The notes beneath the pieces are model-generated. The model saw nothing but the letters and a program-made list of their open reading frames with translations. It did not search any database and was not told the origin of the DNA. Positions 9,769-16,075 of a stretch of DNA of 34,705 nucleotides are shown here, piece by piece (the first letter of the stretch is position 1; each line of letters opens with the position of its first letter). Made by a program: the position numbers and the translations under genes. Source of the DNA: CAYNFP01 sp964492595 (GTDB lineage Bacteria; Bacillota_I; Bacilli_A; RF39; UBA660); NCBI GenBank assembly GCA_964492595.1, contig CAZBKY010000006.1, forward strand, positions 1 through 34,705, in the 5' to 3' direction.

Positions 9769-9801
9769 ATAAAAAAATAGAAAATATATATATTTTCTAT
9801 A
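9769..9801 (-). terminator. Intrinsic terminator of the superoxide reductase operon
   Basis: A near-perfect palindrome built on TAGAAAATATA and its complement is followed on the minus strand by T7. It lies downstream of the desulfoferrodoxin gene and upstream of the arc-cluster promoter. Confidence 0.75.
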
Positions 9802-9885
9802 AGAATTAAAAGAATTAATTTTTCTTTTATCTATTATATTGTTATATACTAATGATGTATTGTGCAACAATTTTATTAAAAATTT

Positions 9886-10260
9886 TTAAAATTCCGTTTT
9901 CCATAGTCCATGGATATTGCAGTAAGAATATACTTCCATCTTTTCAATATCGCCATTTATTTTAAAAGTGACTTCAGCCTTAGATATCGGATTAAGTTTT
10001 ATTCTTTGAGTTTTGTTATTATAATGAATACTAATCCATTCGATATGATGTTCTTCTGTCATAGGATGCTCAACACTTCCTATTTTAACTATAACTTCAG
10101 AATCGTTTTTTTGAACTATAGGTAAATGTTTTTCAGTCCCCTCATCAGTAGTTCTTGCCTTGATTTCAGTCATTGCTTCTCCACAACATACAAGTTCTCC
10201 TCCACCCTCATTGATTAATTCAACTAAATTTCCGCATATTTCACATATAAAATATTTCAT
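9886..10260 (-). CDS. dfx: Desulfoferrodoxin (superoxide reductase)
   Basis: This is a 124-residue two-domain iron protein that reduces superoxide to hydrogen peroxide in anaerobes without making oxygen. The N-terminal desulforedoxin domain has Fe ligands Cys6, Cys9, Cys25 and Cys26. The C-terminal domain has the catalytic Fe ligands His45 (in EKH), His65 (VEHP), His71, Cys114 and His117 (YCNIHG). The conserved Glu43-Lys44 pair next to the site is present, so all known key residues are intact. GGAGG precedes the ATG. The gene lies 14 bp after an unknown membrane-anchored gene, with which it is probably co-transcribed. Its presence suits an anaerobic or microaerophilic life. Confidence 0.95.
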   Translation of the reverse strand: MKYFICEICGNLVELINEGGGELVCCGEAMTEIKARTTDEGTEKHLPIVQKNDSEVIVKIGSVEHPMTEEHHIEWISIHYNNKTQRIKLNPISKAEVTFKINGDIEKMEVYSYCNIHGLWKTEF

Positions 10261-10274
10261 AAACTTTTACCTCC

Positions 10275-11009
10275 TTATTTATAAATATTCTCTAGTAACT
10301 CTTTTATTTCATTATTAAATTTATAAATAGCATTTTTAGGATGATCATCTTGGTCAACAACTTTAAAAGCTAAATACGACTCATATTTAAATATTGATAA
10401 AAAATATAGATCTTTATTAAGTTCATAATAAACTTTAATTATGTATTTTGCATTCATATTAACATTATCATTGTGCTCTATTCTTTCTTGAGTTTTTATA
10501 TAGTTAAGTAAATTATCTATATACTTTTTTTCAACATCTTTTTCAGTACATGTATTTTCGCACATTTCTAATTTGATTTCAGAAATCTTAGCTCCTTTTT
10601 GAAACTCAGAAATCCAGTCTTCATCAAGAACATATTCATTTTCACAATAATTTCCAAGCTGATAATCCAAATAAATATTATTTAAAAATTTTCCACCCTT
10701 TACTTCATATTTGAATATTGTTATATCCAAATCTTTATCGTAAAAATAACTTTCATCATAACATGCTTCTAAAGTATCTAGATATTTATTTATATACTCT
10801 CTTATATTGCTGGTACTTCTTAGTGTTTTAAAAGTGTTTTCATTATCAGAATTTATATAATAAGAAAACCAGGGTACAGGTATTTTCACAATATCCCCTT
10901 CAGAATTTCTTACATTGTAAAAATTCGATAAAAAAGTCTTGTTTCCAACAAATATAGTTAATAATGTTAGAGCTGTAAAAATAATAATTACTATTACTTT
11001 ATTTTTCAT
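10275..11009 (-). CDS. Unknown protein with an N-terminal membrane anchor
   Basis: I do not recognise this 244-residue protein. Residues 5-24 form one hydrophobic helix, and the rest is a charged, Tyr-, Asp- and Glu-rich domain predicted to lie outside the membrane. It contains five cysteines, two of them close together (ENTCTE region), which could form disulfides. A good ribosome binding site (AGAAGG) precedes the ATG, and a promoter with a perfect TATAAT lies just upstream. It is the first gene of a two-gene unit with the superoxide reductase. The layout resembles the other anchored protein at 17007-17720 (hydrophobic N-terminus, acidic Cys-containing ectodomain), but I see no clear sequence relationship. 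Confidence 0.7.
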   Translation of the reverse strand: MKNKVIVIIIFTALTLLTIFVGNKTFLSNFYNVRNSEGDIVKIPVPWFSYYINSDNENTFKTLRSTSNIREYINKYLDTLEACYDESYFYDKDLDITIFKYEVKGGKFLNNIYLDYQLGNYCENEYVLDEDWISEFQKGAKISEIKLEMCENTCTEKDVEKKYIDNLLNYIKTQERIEHNDNVNMNAKYIIKVYYELNKDLYFLSIFKYESYLAFKVVDQDDHPKNAIYKFNNEIKELLENIYK

Positions 11010-11033
11010 ATTTACCTTCTTTTTTCACTTTAT

Positions 11034-11062
11034 ATTATAATATTAAATATGCGTTTTTGCAA
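11034..11062 (-). promoter_or_regulatory. Sigma-A promoter for the 11009-9886 operon
   Basis: TTGCAA (11062-11057), a 17-nt spacer and a perfect TATAAT (11039-11034) are present on the minus strand. They overlap the last codons of the recombinase remnant, which supports that remnant being non-functional there. Confidence 0.6.
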
Positions 11063-11274
11063 TATGAGGGTTTTGTATATTTATATTGCTCTCTATCAAA
11101 ATCGTTAACACTTTGTTTATTAATAAAAATATCTCTTTCATTTATTTTTAATTCTAATAAAGCATTTATTTGTCTTTCTTCGTTCTGATCCTTGGAGCTT
11201 ACTCTTACATAGATAAAAGAAGATTTTAAAAATTTATTAGACGAACCTATTAATCCTCTTTTATTTAAATTCAT
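11035..11274 (-). pseudogene. Truncated serine recombinase (resolvase N-terminal fragment)
   Basis: The fragment reads FIYVRVSSKDQNEERQINAL and then ERDIFINKQSVNDFDREQY. This is the start of the catalytic domain of resolvase/invertase-type recombinases: the Y-x-R-V-S segment carries the nucleophilic Ser, and D-K-Q-S-G-x-D-F-x-R is here NKQSVNDFDR. Similarity stops about 50 residues into a domain that should be about 140 residues, and no DNA-binding region follows. The 3' end runs into the promoter of the next operon. The likely start is the ATG at 11274, only 22 bp from the divergent collagen-like gene. It is a relic of an integrated element. Confidence 0.75.
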
Positions 11275-11295
11275 AAAATATAGCGGGTGATAAAA

Positions 11296-11883
11296 ATGAA
11301 TGTATATGACAAAGCAATGAAAAAAATTGATGATGCTAAGAATTGTAAACCAAATTGCTGTTTTCAAACACTTGGTCTACTAGGGCCAACTGGGCCAACT
11401 GGCGCAACTGGAGAACAAGGTTTAATGGGACCGACTGGGCCAACCGGTCCAACAGGTGCTATTTCTAGTGCCTTTGGTAGCTTAATGGGAATCTTTGAGG
11501 TGCCATTCGAAATTACTTTTACACCAACTCAAATTCCTTTGAGCGTTCAAAGTGATTCTTATAGTAATATTGATTATTCGACCGCTAATTCCATTCGAAT
11601 TATTGAGCCGGGTATTTACCGTGTTGATGTTATCGTAGCGGGAGCCGCCATACCTGGTCAAGTGATTACAGCATCATTGACGATTAATGGTGTAAAGCAG
11701 GATGAAACAACACAGGCTCTCATATTTGGAGATTACACAGGAACTTTTTCGATTATAAACTACTATACACTAGCAGCGGGAGATGTGCTAGGGATTGAAA
11801 TATCTTCTGTATCGCCAGACAGCGCGTTTCTTTTTTCTGTACATGGACCAGGAGCCATTCTGTCAGTTATGCGAATTTCTTAA
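11296..11883 (+). CDS. Collagen-like protein with C-terminal BclA-like domain, first copy
   Basis: This is a 195-residue protein with three parts: a short Cys-containing head (MNVYDKAMKKIDDAKNCKPN), a collagen-like Gly-X-Y run at 30-54 rich in GPT, and a C-terminal beta-rich domain of about 140 residues. That last domain resembles the trimerising jelly-roll domain of Bacillus exosporium glycoprotein BclA and its C1q/TNF-like relatives. Such proteins form hair-like filaments on spores or cells. The ATG at 11296 is used, with GGGTGA as ribosome binding site; the GTG at 11287 lies inside that site. There is no classical signal peptide, as for spore-surface proteins made in the mother cell. Base composition is visibly more GC-rich than its neighbours, suggesting transfer. 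Confidence 0.8.
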   Translation: MNVYDKAMKKIDDAKNCKPNCCFQTLGLLGPTGPTGATGEQGLMGPTGPTGPTGAISSAFGSLMGIFEVPFEITFTPTQIPLSVQSDSYSNIDYSTANSIRIIEPGIYRVDVIVAGAAIPGQVITASLTINGVKQDETTQALIFGDYTGTFSIINYYTLAAGDVLGIEISSVSPDSAFLFSVHGPGAILSVMRIS

Positions 11884-12539
11884 AACAGTATTATAATGTC
11901 AATACTAACTCAAAAAGATTTGTTTTCTTTAATAAAACAGCATACATAAAATAAAAAGTTAAATGATAAAAAATTACTAGCATGTGAAATCATTTAAAAC
12001 AAAATTGAAATATGAGGCGCAAAGAGCTAATCTTTGTACCTCAAATGTAATATTATATATTTTGAGTGTTTAGATTTACAATAATCTTTTAACAATAGTT
12101 ACACATCTAAGCATCAACTGTAACATAAAAAACAGCAGTTATAATTGAGAAAATTCCGTAATTCAAGAAATACTTTCTTTATGACTTCTATCCATTTTGC
12201 TTAATTTATAACAATCATCTTATGTTGATTTAATCTCATTAATAATTGCAACCGTTTCTTCCTCTAGTTAACCTTTCTTTAATTAAAATTACAAACACAT
12301 TTTGCATTTTTATTCCTTTGTATCTCTTCTTTGCATTTTATTAATCTTTTTATAATTATTATGTCAAATAAAAAAGGAGCAAATTTTTTGTGTATACTTT
12401 ATTTTATCAGTTCATAAAATAATTGTTTTTTCCGATTTTAAACAGAAATGAAAATATAAAAAGTTGATAGTTTTTATCTATGTTAATTGCTGTTTCTTTA
12501 TTAAAAATTTTCAATAAAATATATTGGAAAGGAAAAAAT
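11884..12539 (+). other. 656-bp gap between the collagen-like genes with one conspicuous hairpin
   Basis: I find no supportable gene here. A strong imperfect hairpin lies at 12014-12042: GAGG, a 2x2 internal loop, then CAAAGA pairing with TCTTTG and CCTC. No T-run follows on either strand, so it is not a standard terminator. A weak promoter-like pair precedes the second collagen gene, with TATATT near 12521 and 17 nt from a poor TTTATT. Short minus-strand open stretches around 12230-12310 do not form a recognisable protein. Confidence 0.5.
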
Positions 12540-13196
12540 ATGAACTCATTTGATAAAACTTTAACAAAAATAAATGAAAGATGTAAATGCAATCCAATTA
12601 GTTATTGTCTAATGTGGGGGCCAACCGGACCAACCGGACCAATTGGGCCAACAGGGCCATCAGGAGGTTCGAGTGGAGCTACAGGGCCGACTGGACCGAC
12701 CGGGCCTCAAGGAATACCGGGTAATATAGGAGAAATCGGCCCAACTGGACCTCAGGGCATTGAAGGATCAACAGGGCCAACTGGGCCAACTGGAGCTGTA
12801 GGTAACGAAAATGTCCCATTTACTTTTAATAAACAGGATACACCTATTCAACTAGAAACGGGGGATAGTTTTCCGACAGGTGCTACATTATTTAATTACA
12901 AAATTGGAGCGACTTCACCGCCTAGTAATCAATTCATTATAGAAGAAACGGGATTTTATACATTTATTATGGCTGCTACCGGTGATTTCACTTCGCTTGA
13001 TATTGAAATGCGATATCCTAGTTCTCCTGGAGGAAATATGTCGTATTCCTTTAGTTCTGGAACTTCCGAGAAAACAGTTATTTATACAATTTTAGGTGGA
13101 GAAATAGGAGCAAATTTGAGTATTGTTAATACTGGACCAGCGACGACTATTGATAATTTTACTATATCAATTGTAAAATTTGGACAATTTTTTTAA
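12540..13196 (+). CDS. Collagen-like protein, second copy
   Basis: This 218-residue protein has the same plan as the gene at 11296. Its head (MNSFDKTLTKINERCKCNPI) shares the pattern M-N-x-[FY]-D-K-x3-K-I plus Cys residues. A longer Gly-X-Y region covers about residues 27-88, with many GPT triplets and interruptions such as SGGSSGATG. The C-terminal domain of about 125 beta-rich residues differs from the first copy. AAAGGA lies 7 nt before the ATG. The frame is open further upstream, but that part has no ribosome binding site. Probably a spore or cell-surface filament protein; the shared head is a plausible anchoring signal. GC-rich codons contrast with the surroundings. Confidence 0.8.
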   Translation: MNSFDKTLTKINERCKCNPISYCLMWGPTGPTGPIGPTGPSGGSSGATGPTGPTGPQGIPGNIGEIGPTGPQGIEGSTGPTGPTGAVGNENVPFTFNKQDTPIQLETGDSFPTGATLFNYKIGATSPPSNQFIIEETGFYTFIMAATGDFTSLDIEMRYPSSPGGNMSYSFSSGTSEKTVIYTILGGEIGANLSIVNTGPATTIDNFTISIVKFGQFF

Positions 13197-13253
13197 AATT
13201 TATAACCATGTCCAAAAGGCGTGGATTGAACAGGCCTATAAGGCCATAAGATT

Positions 13254-13286
13254 AGCCAACCCTTTTAAAAAGGTGGGCTTTTATTT
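13254..13286 (+). terminator. Terminator after the second collagen-like gene
   Basis: AGCC-x-ACC-x-TTTT pairs with AAAA-GGT-GGGCT (two mismatches) and is followed by TTTTATTT. A small perfect hairpin, GGCCT-ATA-AGGCC, lies just upstream at about 13233-13245. Confidence 0.65.
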
Positions 13287-13345
13287 CATTTAAAGGGTTT
13301 TTCCATTCTTTCTTTGTCATCTTATCTTCTATTATATTAACTCTT

Positions 13346-13621
13346 TTAATCTGAATATGCTTTCTGATTTTCTGCTTCATTTAATTCTACTATGATAATA
13401 TCCTGTTGTCTAGAAATACTTTTATTTTCTTTTTATATTATAATTTGAATGTCTTTCAAAAAACATCATTGGGCTTTTCCTTAGATATCTCATTATGTTA
13501 ATATTGATATCGCTATAATATATGCACATAATCACCCATCATATGATTCTAAGATTATTACTCCTTTATAATGACATAATCTTTGTATATATTTTAATTT
13601 ATCTTGCATTGTTAATTTCAT
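13346..13621 (-). pseudogene. Decayed IS200/IS605-family transposase (TnpA) remnant
   Basis: No single frame is open, but successive minus-strand frames rebuild the order of an IS200 TnpA. KLKYIQRLCHYKGVIILES matches the family pattern of R-E-L-C-x-x-K-G-V-x-I-I-E. DYVHIL follows in place of D-H-V-H-M-L, then RYLRKSPMMFFERHSNY in place of Y-L-K-G-K-S-x-x-x-I-F-x-x-H. Last comes a C-terminal piece with VELNEAENQ in place of V-G-x-N-E-A-x-x-x-x-Y-I. The first His of the HUH metal site is Tyr, the N-terminal third is missing and there are several frameshifts and stops, so the enzyme is dead. A ribosome-binding-like GGAG precedes the ATG at 13621. Found by reading conceptual frames, without an alignment tool. 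Confidence 0.65.
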
Positions 13622-13647
13622 TAAAAAAAGCTCCCTTCAATTTTCTT

Positions 13648-13671
13648 AAAGTTGTATTCATATACAACTTT
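13648..13671. repeat. Perfect 10-bp inverted repeat beside the IS200-like remnant
   Basis: AAAGTTGTAT and its exact complement flank a TCAT loop. It lies between the transposase remnant and the tRNA-Trp gene. It could be a subterminal hairpin of the dead IS200-type element (such elements carry end hairpins rather than terminal inverted repeats), or a structure at the tRNA 3' end. No T-run follows on the minus strand. Confidence 0.55.
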
Positions 13672-13705
13672 CATTCCAACTTCTGAAAGCAATTTCATCT
13701 CTTAA

Positions 13706-13779
13706 TGGCAGGGGCAGCAAGAATTGAACTCGCACGAGCAGTTTTGGAGACTGCCATTCTACCTTTAAATTATGCCCCT
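13706..13779 (-). tRNA. tRNA-Trp (anticodon CCA) with encoded CCA tail
   Basis: Read on the minus strand, acceptor AGGGGCA pairs with TGCCCCT. The D-arm is ATTT/GAAT with GG in the loop. The anticodon stem GCAGT/ACTGC encloses the loop CTCCAAA, placing CCA at 34-36 with T33. The T-arm is GCGAG/CTTGC with loop TTCAATT, followed by discriminator G and an encoded CCA. All helices close, so the gene looks functional. It reads UGG codons. Confidence 0.93.
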
Positions 13780-13900
13780 AGATTTTACTAGTTAATTTTT
13801 TTATTTCCCTTCAAAGCCTTATTTTATCGACATTTCTTACATTTCCTTTTTAATCAATAATTATATAATTATTGATTATTTATTTTACCAGACAATGTAA

Positions 13901-13936
13901 TTTGGAGCCGCTATTATACCATTTAACTACGCTCCT
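13901..13936 (-). pseudogene. 5' half of a broken tRNA-Trp-like gene
   Basis: The minus strand reads acceptor AGGAGCG, TA, a well-formed D-arm (GTTA/TAAT with GG), then GCGG and the loop CTCCAAA. The anticodon stem is one base short and the 3' half after the loop (anticodon 3' stem, T-arm, acceptor 3' strand) is absent. A perfect AT-rich inverted repeat at about 13855-13880 follows instead. The break falls at the anticodon loop, a common integration point for mobile elements. It shares little sequence with the intact tRNA-Trp next door outside the loop. Confidence 0.7.
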
Positions 13937-14042
13937 ATTTTTTTGATAAACATCTTTATAAATCTATATTTATATGAAATATATAAACTTCTTATCGGTT
14001 TTTATTATATCATATCCCCTATTTTAATTCTAGTTATCAATT

Positions 14043-14069
14043 ACTTTATTTTTTAAAAATCATATAATA
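14043..14069 (+). promoter_or_regulatory. Sigma-K-like (sporulation) promoter of the cortex-hydrolase gene
   Basis: AC at 14043-14044, a 16-nt spacer and CATATAATA at 14061-14069 match the mother-cell sigma-K pattern AC-N16/17-CATAnnnTA. The -10 also fits sigma-E (CATAyAnT) and contains TATAAT, so sigma-A cannot be excluded, but no TTGACA-like -35 is present at the right distance. Confidence 0.45.
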
Positions 14070-14084
14070 TTTTAGGTGATTAAT

Positions 14085-14510
14085 ATGCTACTGGCTTATA
14101 CAAATAAAGAATTAGAGTTAGCAGCAAGGCTTATGAGAGCAGAAGCTTTAGCTGAAGGAGATTTAGGAATGCTTATGGTGGGAAATGTTATTGTCAATAG
14201 AGCTATCGCTAATTGTTTAGACTTTAAAAATATTAGAACTATATCAGATGTGGTTTATCAATCTCCTGGAGGATTTACAGGAATAAATAGTCCTTTATTC
14301 CATACTTCTCCCACTACTAAAGAAAAAGATCTTGCAAAAAGGATACTAAGAGGAGAATATTATCATCCTGCAACTAATGCTTTATGGTTTTATTCCCCGA
14401 AACCACAAGAGGAATGTAAAGCGCTTTGGTTTAATCAGGCAAATGCGGGAAAATATAAAAATCATTGTTTCTATAAACCTGATCCAGGAGTATGTAGAGA
14501 GTTATATTAA
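14085..14510 (+). CDS. SleB/CwlJ-family cell wall hydrolase
   Basis: This is a 141-residue stand-alone Hydrolase_2 domain (PF07486), the domain of spore cortex-lytic enzymes SleB and CwlJ, which cut muramic-lactam-containing cortex during germination. The core pattern A-x-L-M-R-A-E-A-L-A-E-G, then VGNVIVNR, places the catalytic Glu at residue 20. The tail contains FYSP and W-F-N-Q-A. There is no signal peptide and no peptidoglycan-binding domain, as in CwlJ, which is made in the mother cell and deposited on the spore. AGGTG precedes the ATG at 14085; the in-frame GTG at 14076 is part of that site. A sigma-K-like promoter lies upstream. Tail-to-tail with the amidase gene. Confidence 0.85.
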   Translation: MLLAYTNKELELAARLMRAEALAEGDLGMLMVGNVIVNRAIANCLDFKNIRTISDVVYQSPGGFTGINSPLFHTSPTTKEKDLAKRILRGEYYHPATNALWFYSPKPQEECKALWFNQANAGKYKNHCFYKPDPGVCRELY

Positions 14511-14533
14511 AAAATCACTTTATTAGTGATTTT
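14511..14533. terminator. Bidirectional terminator between convergent wall-hydrolase genes
   Basis: AAAATCACT and AGTGATTTT form a perfect 9-bp stem with a 5-nt loop. The A- and T-rich arms serve both directions. The stop codon of the amidase overlaps the right arm. Confidence 0.75.
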
Positions 14534-15935
14534 AATTTGTTGGAATTAATAATTCTTGACCAATTGTTAATAAGTCGCTTGTCAAGTTATTGATTTTTTT
14601 TAATTTATCAACTGTTGTTCCATAAGTATTTGCTATTTTCCAAAGGGAATCTCCTGATTTTACTGTATAATTTGCATAATTAGTTGTTCCTGGTATAAGC
14701 AGAATTTGCCCTATTTGCAATGTATTACTTGTTAGATTGTTTGCAGTTTTCAACTGATCAACAGTTATGCCATATTTATTTGCTATAGAATATAAATTAT
14801 CGCCTTTTTGAACTACATAGTTCACTCCGCCAAGTGAGGGTTCTTCAGGTTCTTCTATTATCGCCTCGCCTGTTGGAATAATTAATTTTTGTCCTATACT
14901 TAATAAATTACTTGTTAAATTATTCTTTTCTTTAATTTGGTCAACTGTAACATTATATTTTTTGGCTATAGAATATAAGCTATCTCCGCTTTGAACCGTA
15001 TATTCAGTTCCAACTCCTGGGGTAACTTCAACTTCTATTTCTTTACTTTTTGGAATTAATAATTGTTGATTTATTTTTAAATTAGTAGAAGTTAAATTAT
15101 TAATGTTCATTAAAGTACTTACAGTAGTATCATATTTTTGAGCTATGTCCCAAAGATTATCTCCACTTTTTACTATATATACTAAATAATCTTCTGGTAC
15201 TTTTTCTGTTTCTTCACTTACTACCTTTAATGTTTGACCTATTGACAATAGATTGTTGGTTAAATTATTCAAGTTTTTTAATTCATCAACTGTAAGTCCA
15301 TATTTATTTGCTATACTCCATAAACTATCACCCTTTTGAACTGTATAATATCCACTTTCTGCTGGTGCTACATATTTTAAATTTTTATTTTTTGCTACTC
15401 CCCTAACTACAGCTTCTGCATATTTTTTATAATTATTTTTTAATTGTTGAACATCATCTTTTGTACTATCTAAAAAGCCATATTCCACAATTACAGTTTC
15501 TGTATTAGGAGTATCTCTATGCATAAAATAATAATCTTTTACAGGGTTGCTTGGTAATCTTTGCTGATAGTATTTTCTTATATTTTGTCCTTCTTTTTCT
15601 ATTTCATCTAATATATCTTTAGATAAAGAAGAATTGTTTCTCAGAGCATATATAACTTCAGCTCCATCTCCCCCACCAGCATTTATATGATTAGAAATTA
15701 CTAATACATCTTTCCCATTGCCATAAGCATCTAATACTCTGTTAATTCTTTCTGTTTGGTTTAATGTCTCATCTGTTGATCTAGTCAACGTAACAGGTAT
15801 TCCAAGCGCCTTAAATCTATCATACATATATTTACTTATTAACAAATTTAAATCTTTTTCAATTATGCCGTTCCCGCTTGCTCCCGGATCTTTTCCTCCA
15901 TGCCCCGGATCTATCACAATACCTTTTAAAGCCAT
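14532..15935 (-). CDS. N-acetylmuramoyl-L-alanine amidase (Amidase_3) with five LysM repeats
   Basis: This 467-residue enzyme cuts the bond between muramic acid and the peptide stem. The catalytic domain (about 4-185) has the zinc ligands His12 (DPGHGG), Glu26 and His83 (SNHINA) and the catalytic Glu151 (IVEYG). Five LysM peptidoglycan-binding repeats follow (about 196-240, 254-298, 315-358, 375-418, 424-467), each starting Y-x-V-x-x-G-D. There is no signal peptide, an order (catalytic first, repeats last) seen in mother-cell lysis amidases such as CwlC and in phage endolysins. The ATG at 15935 follows AGGTG; the frame extends 11 codons upstream without a good site. CATATTATAATA upstream could be a sigma-A or sporulation -10. 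Confidence 0.93.
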   Translation of the reverse strand: MALKGIVIDPGHGGKDPGASGNGIIEKDLNLLISKYMYDRFKALGIPVTLTRSTDETLNQTERINRVLDAYGNGKDVLVISNHINAGGGDGAEVIYALRNNSSLSKDILDEIEKEGQNIRKYYQQRLPSNPVKDYYFMHRDTPNTETVIVEYGFLDSTKDDVQQLKNNYKKYAEAVVRGVAKNKNLKYVAPAESGYYTVQKGDSLWSIANKYGLTVDELKNLNNLTNNLLSIGQTLKVVSEETEKVPEDYLVYIVKSGDNLWDIAQKYDTTVSTLMNINNLTSTNLKINQQLLIPKSKEIEVEVTPGVGTEYTVQSGDSLYSIAKKYNVTVDQIKEKNNLTSNLLSIGQKLIIPTGEAIIEEPEEPSLGGVNYVVQKGDNLYSIANKYGITVDQLKTANNLTSNTLQIGQILLIPGTTNYANYTVKSGDSLWKIANTYGTTVDKLKKINNLTSDLLTIGQELLIPTN

Positions 15936-16046
15936 ATTATCACCTATAGTAGTGTATGAAAAAAGCACATTTAAGTGTTTATTATAATATGAATGGACTT
16001 GCTTTACATAGGCATATCAAAAAATAATTTTAAAATTAAGAAAACT

Positions 16047-16075
16047 TTGATAAAATTTAATTACTAATTTATATT
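16047..16075 (+). promoter_or_regulatory. Promoter of the truncated exchanger gene
   Basis: TTGATA (16047-16052), a 17-nt spacer and TATATT (16070-16075) are followed by AAGGAG and an ATG at 16096. The full set of start signals marks a genuine plus-strand gene start. Confidence 0.6.

Noticed and set aside
2830..10125. Plus-strand open frames of 60-85 codons inside the arc cluster
   Set aside because: They are antisense shadows of strong minus-strand genes, lack ribosome binding sites and show no protein-like pattern.
12230..12310. Short minus-strand peptide with AAAGGA before an ATG
   Set aside because: It gives only about 22 codons, and linking it to the next open stretch would need an assumed frameshift and yields no recognisable family.
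11370..12800. Repetitive short units (GGNCCNACN) that could look like a CRISPR or tandem DNA repeat
   Set aside because: They are in-frame Gly-Pro-Thr codons of collagen-like proteins, with 9-bp periodicity and no spacers.
13855..13880. Terminator or second element end in the AT-rich palindrome beside the tRNA fragment
   Set aside because: The palindrome (TCAATAATT and complement) is nearly all A/T and lacks a T-run; such sequences arise easily in this AT-rich DNA.
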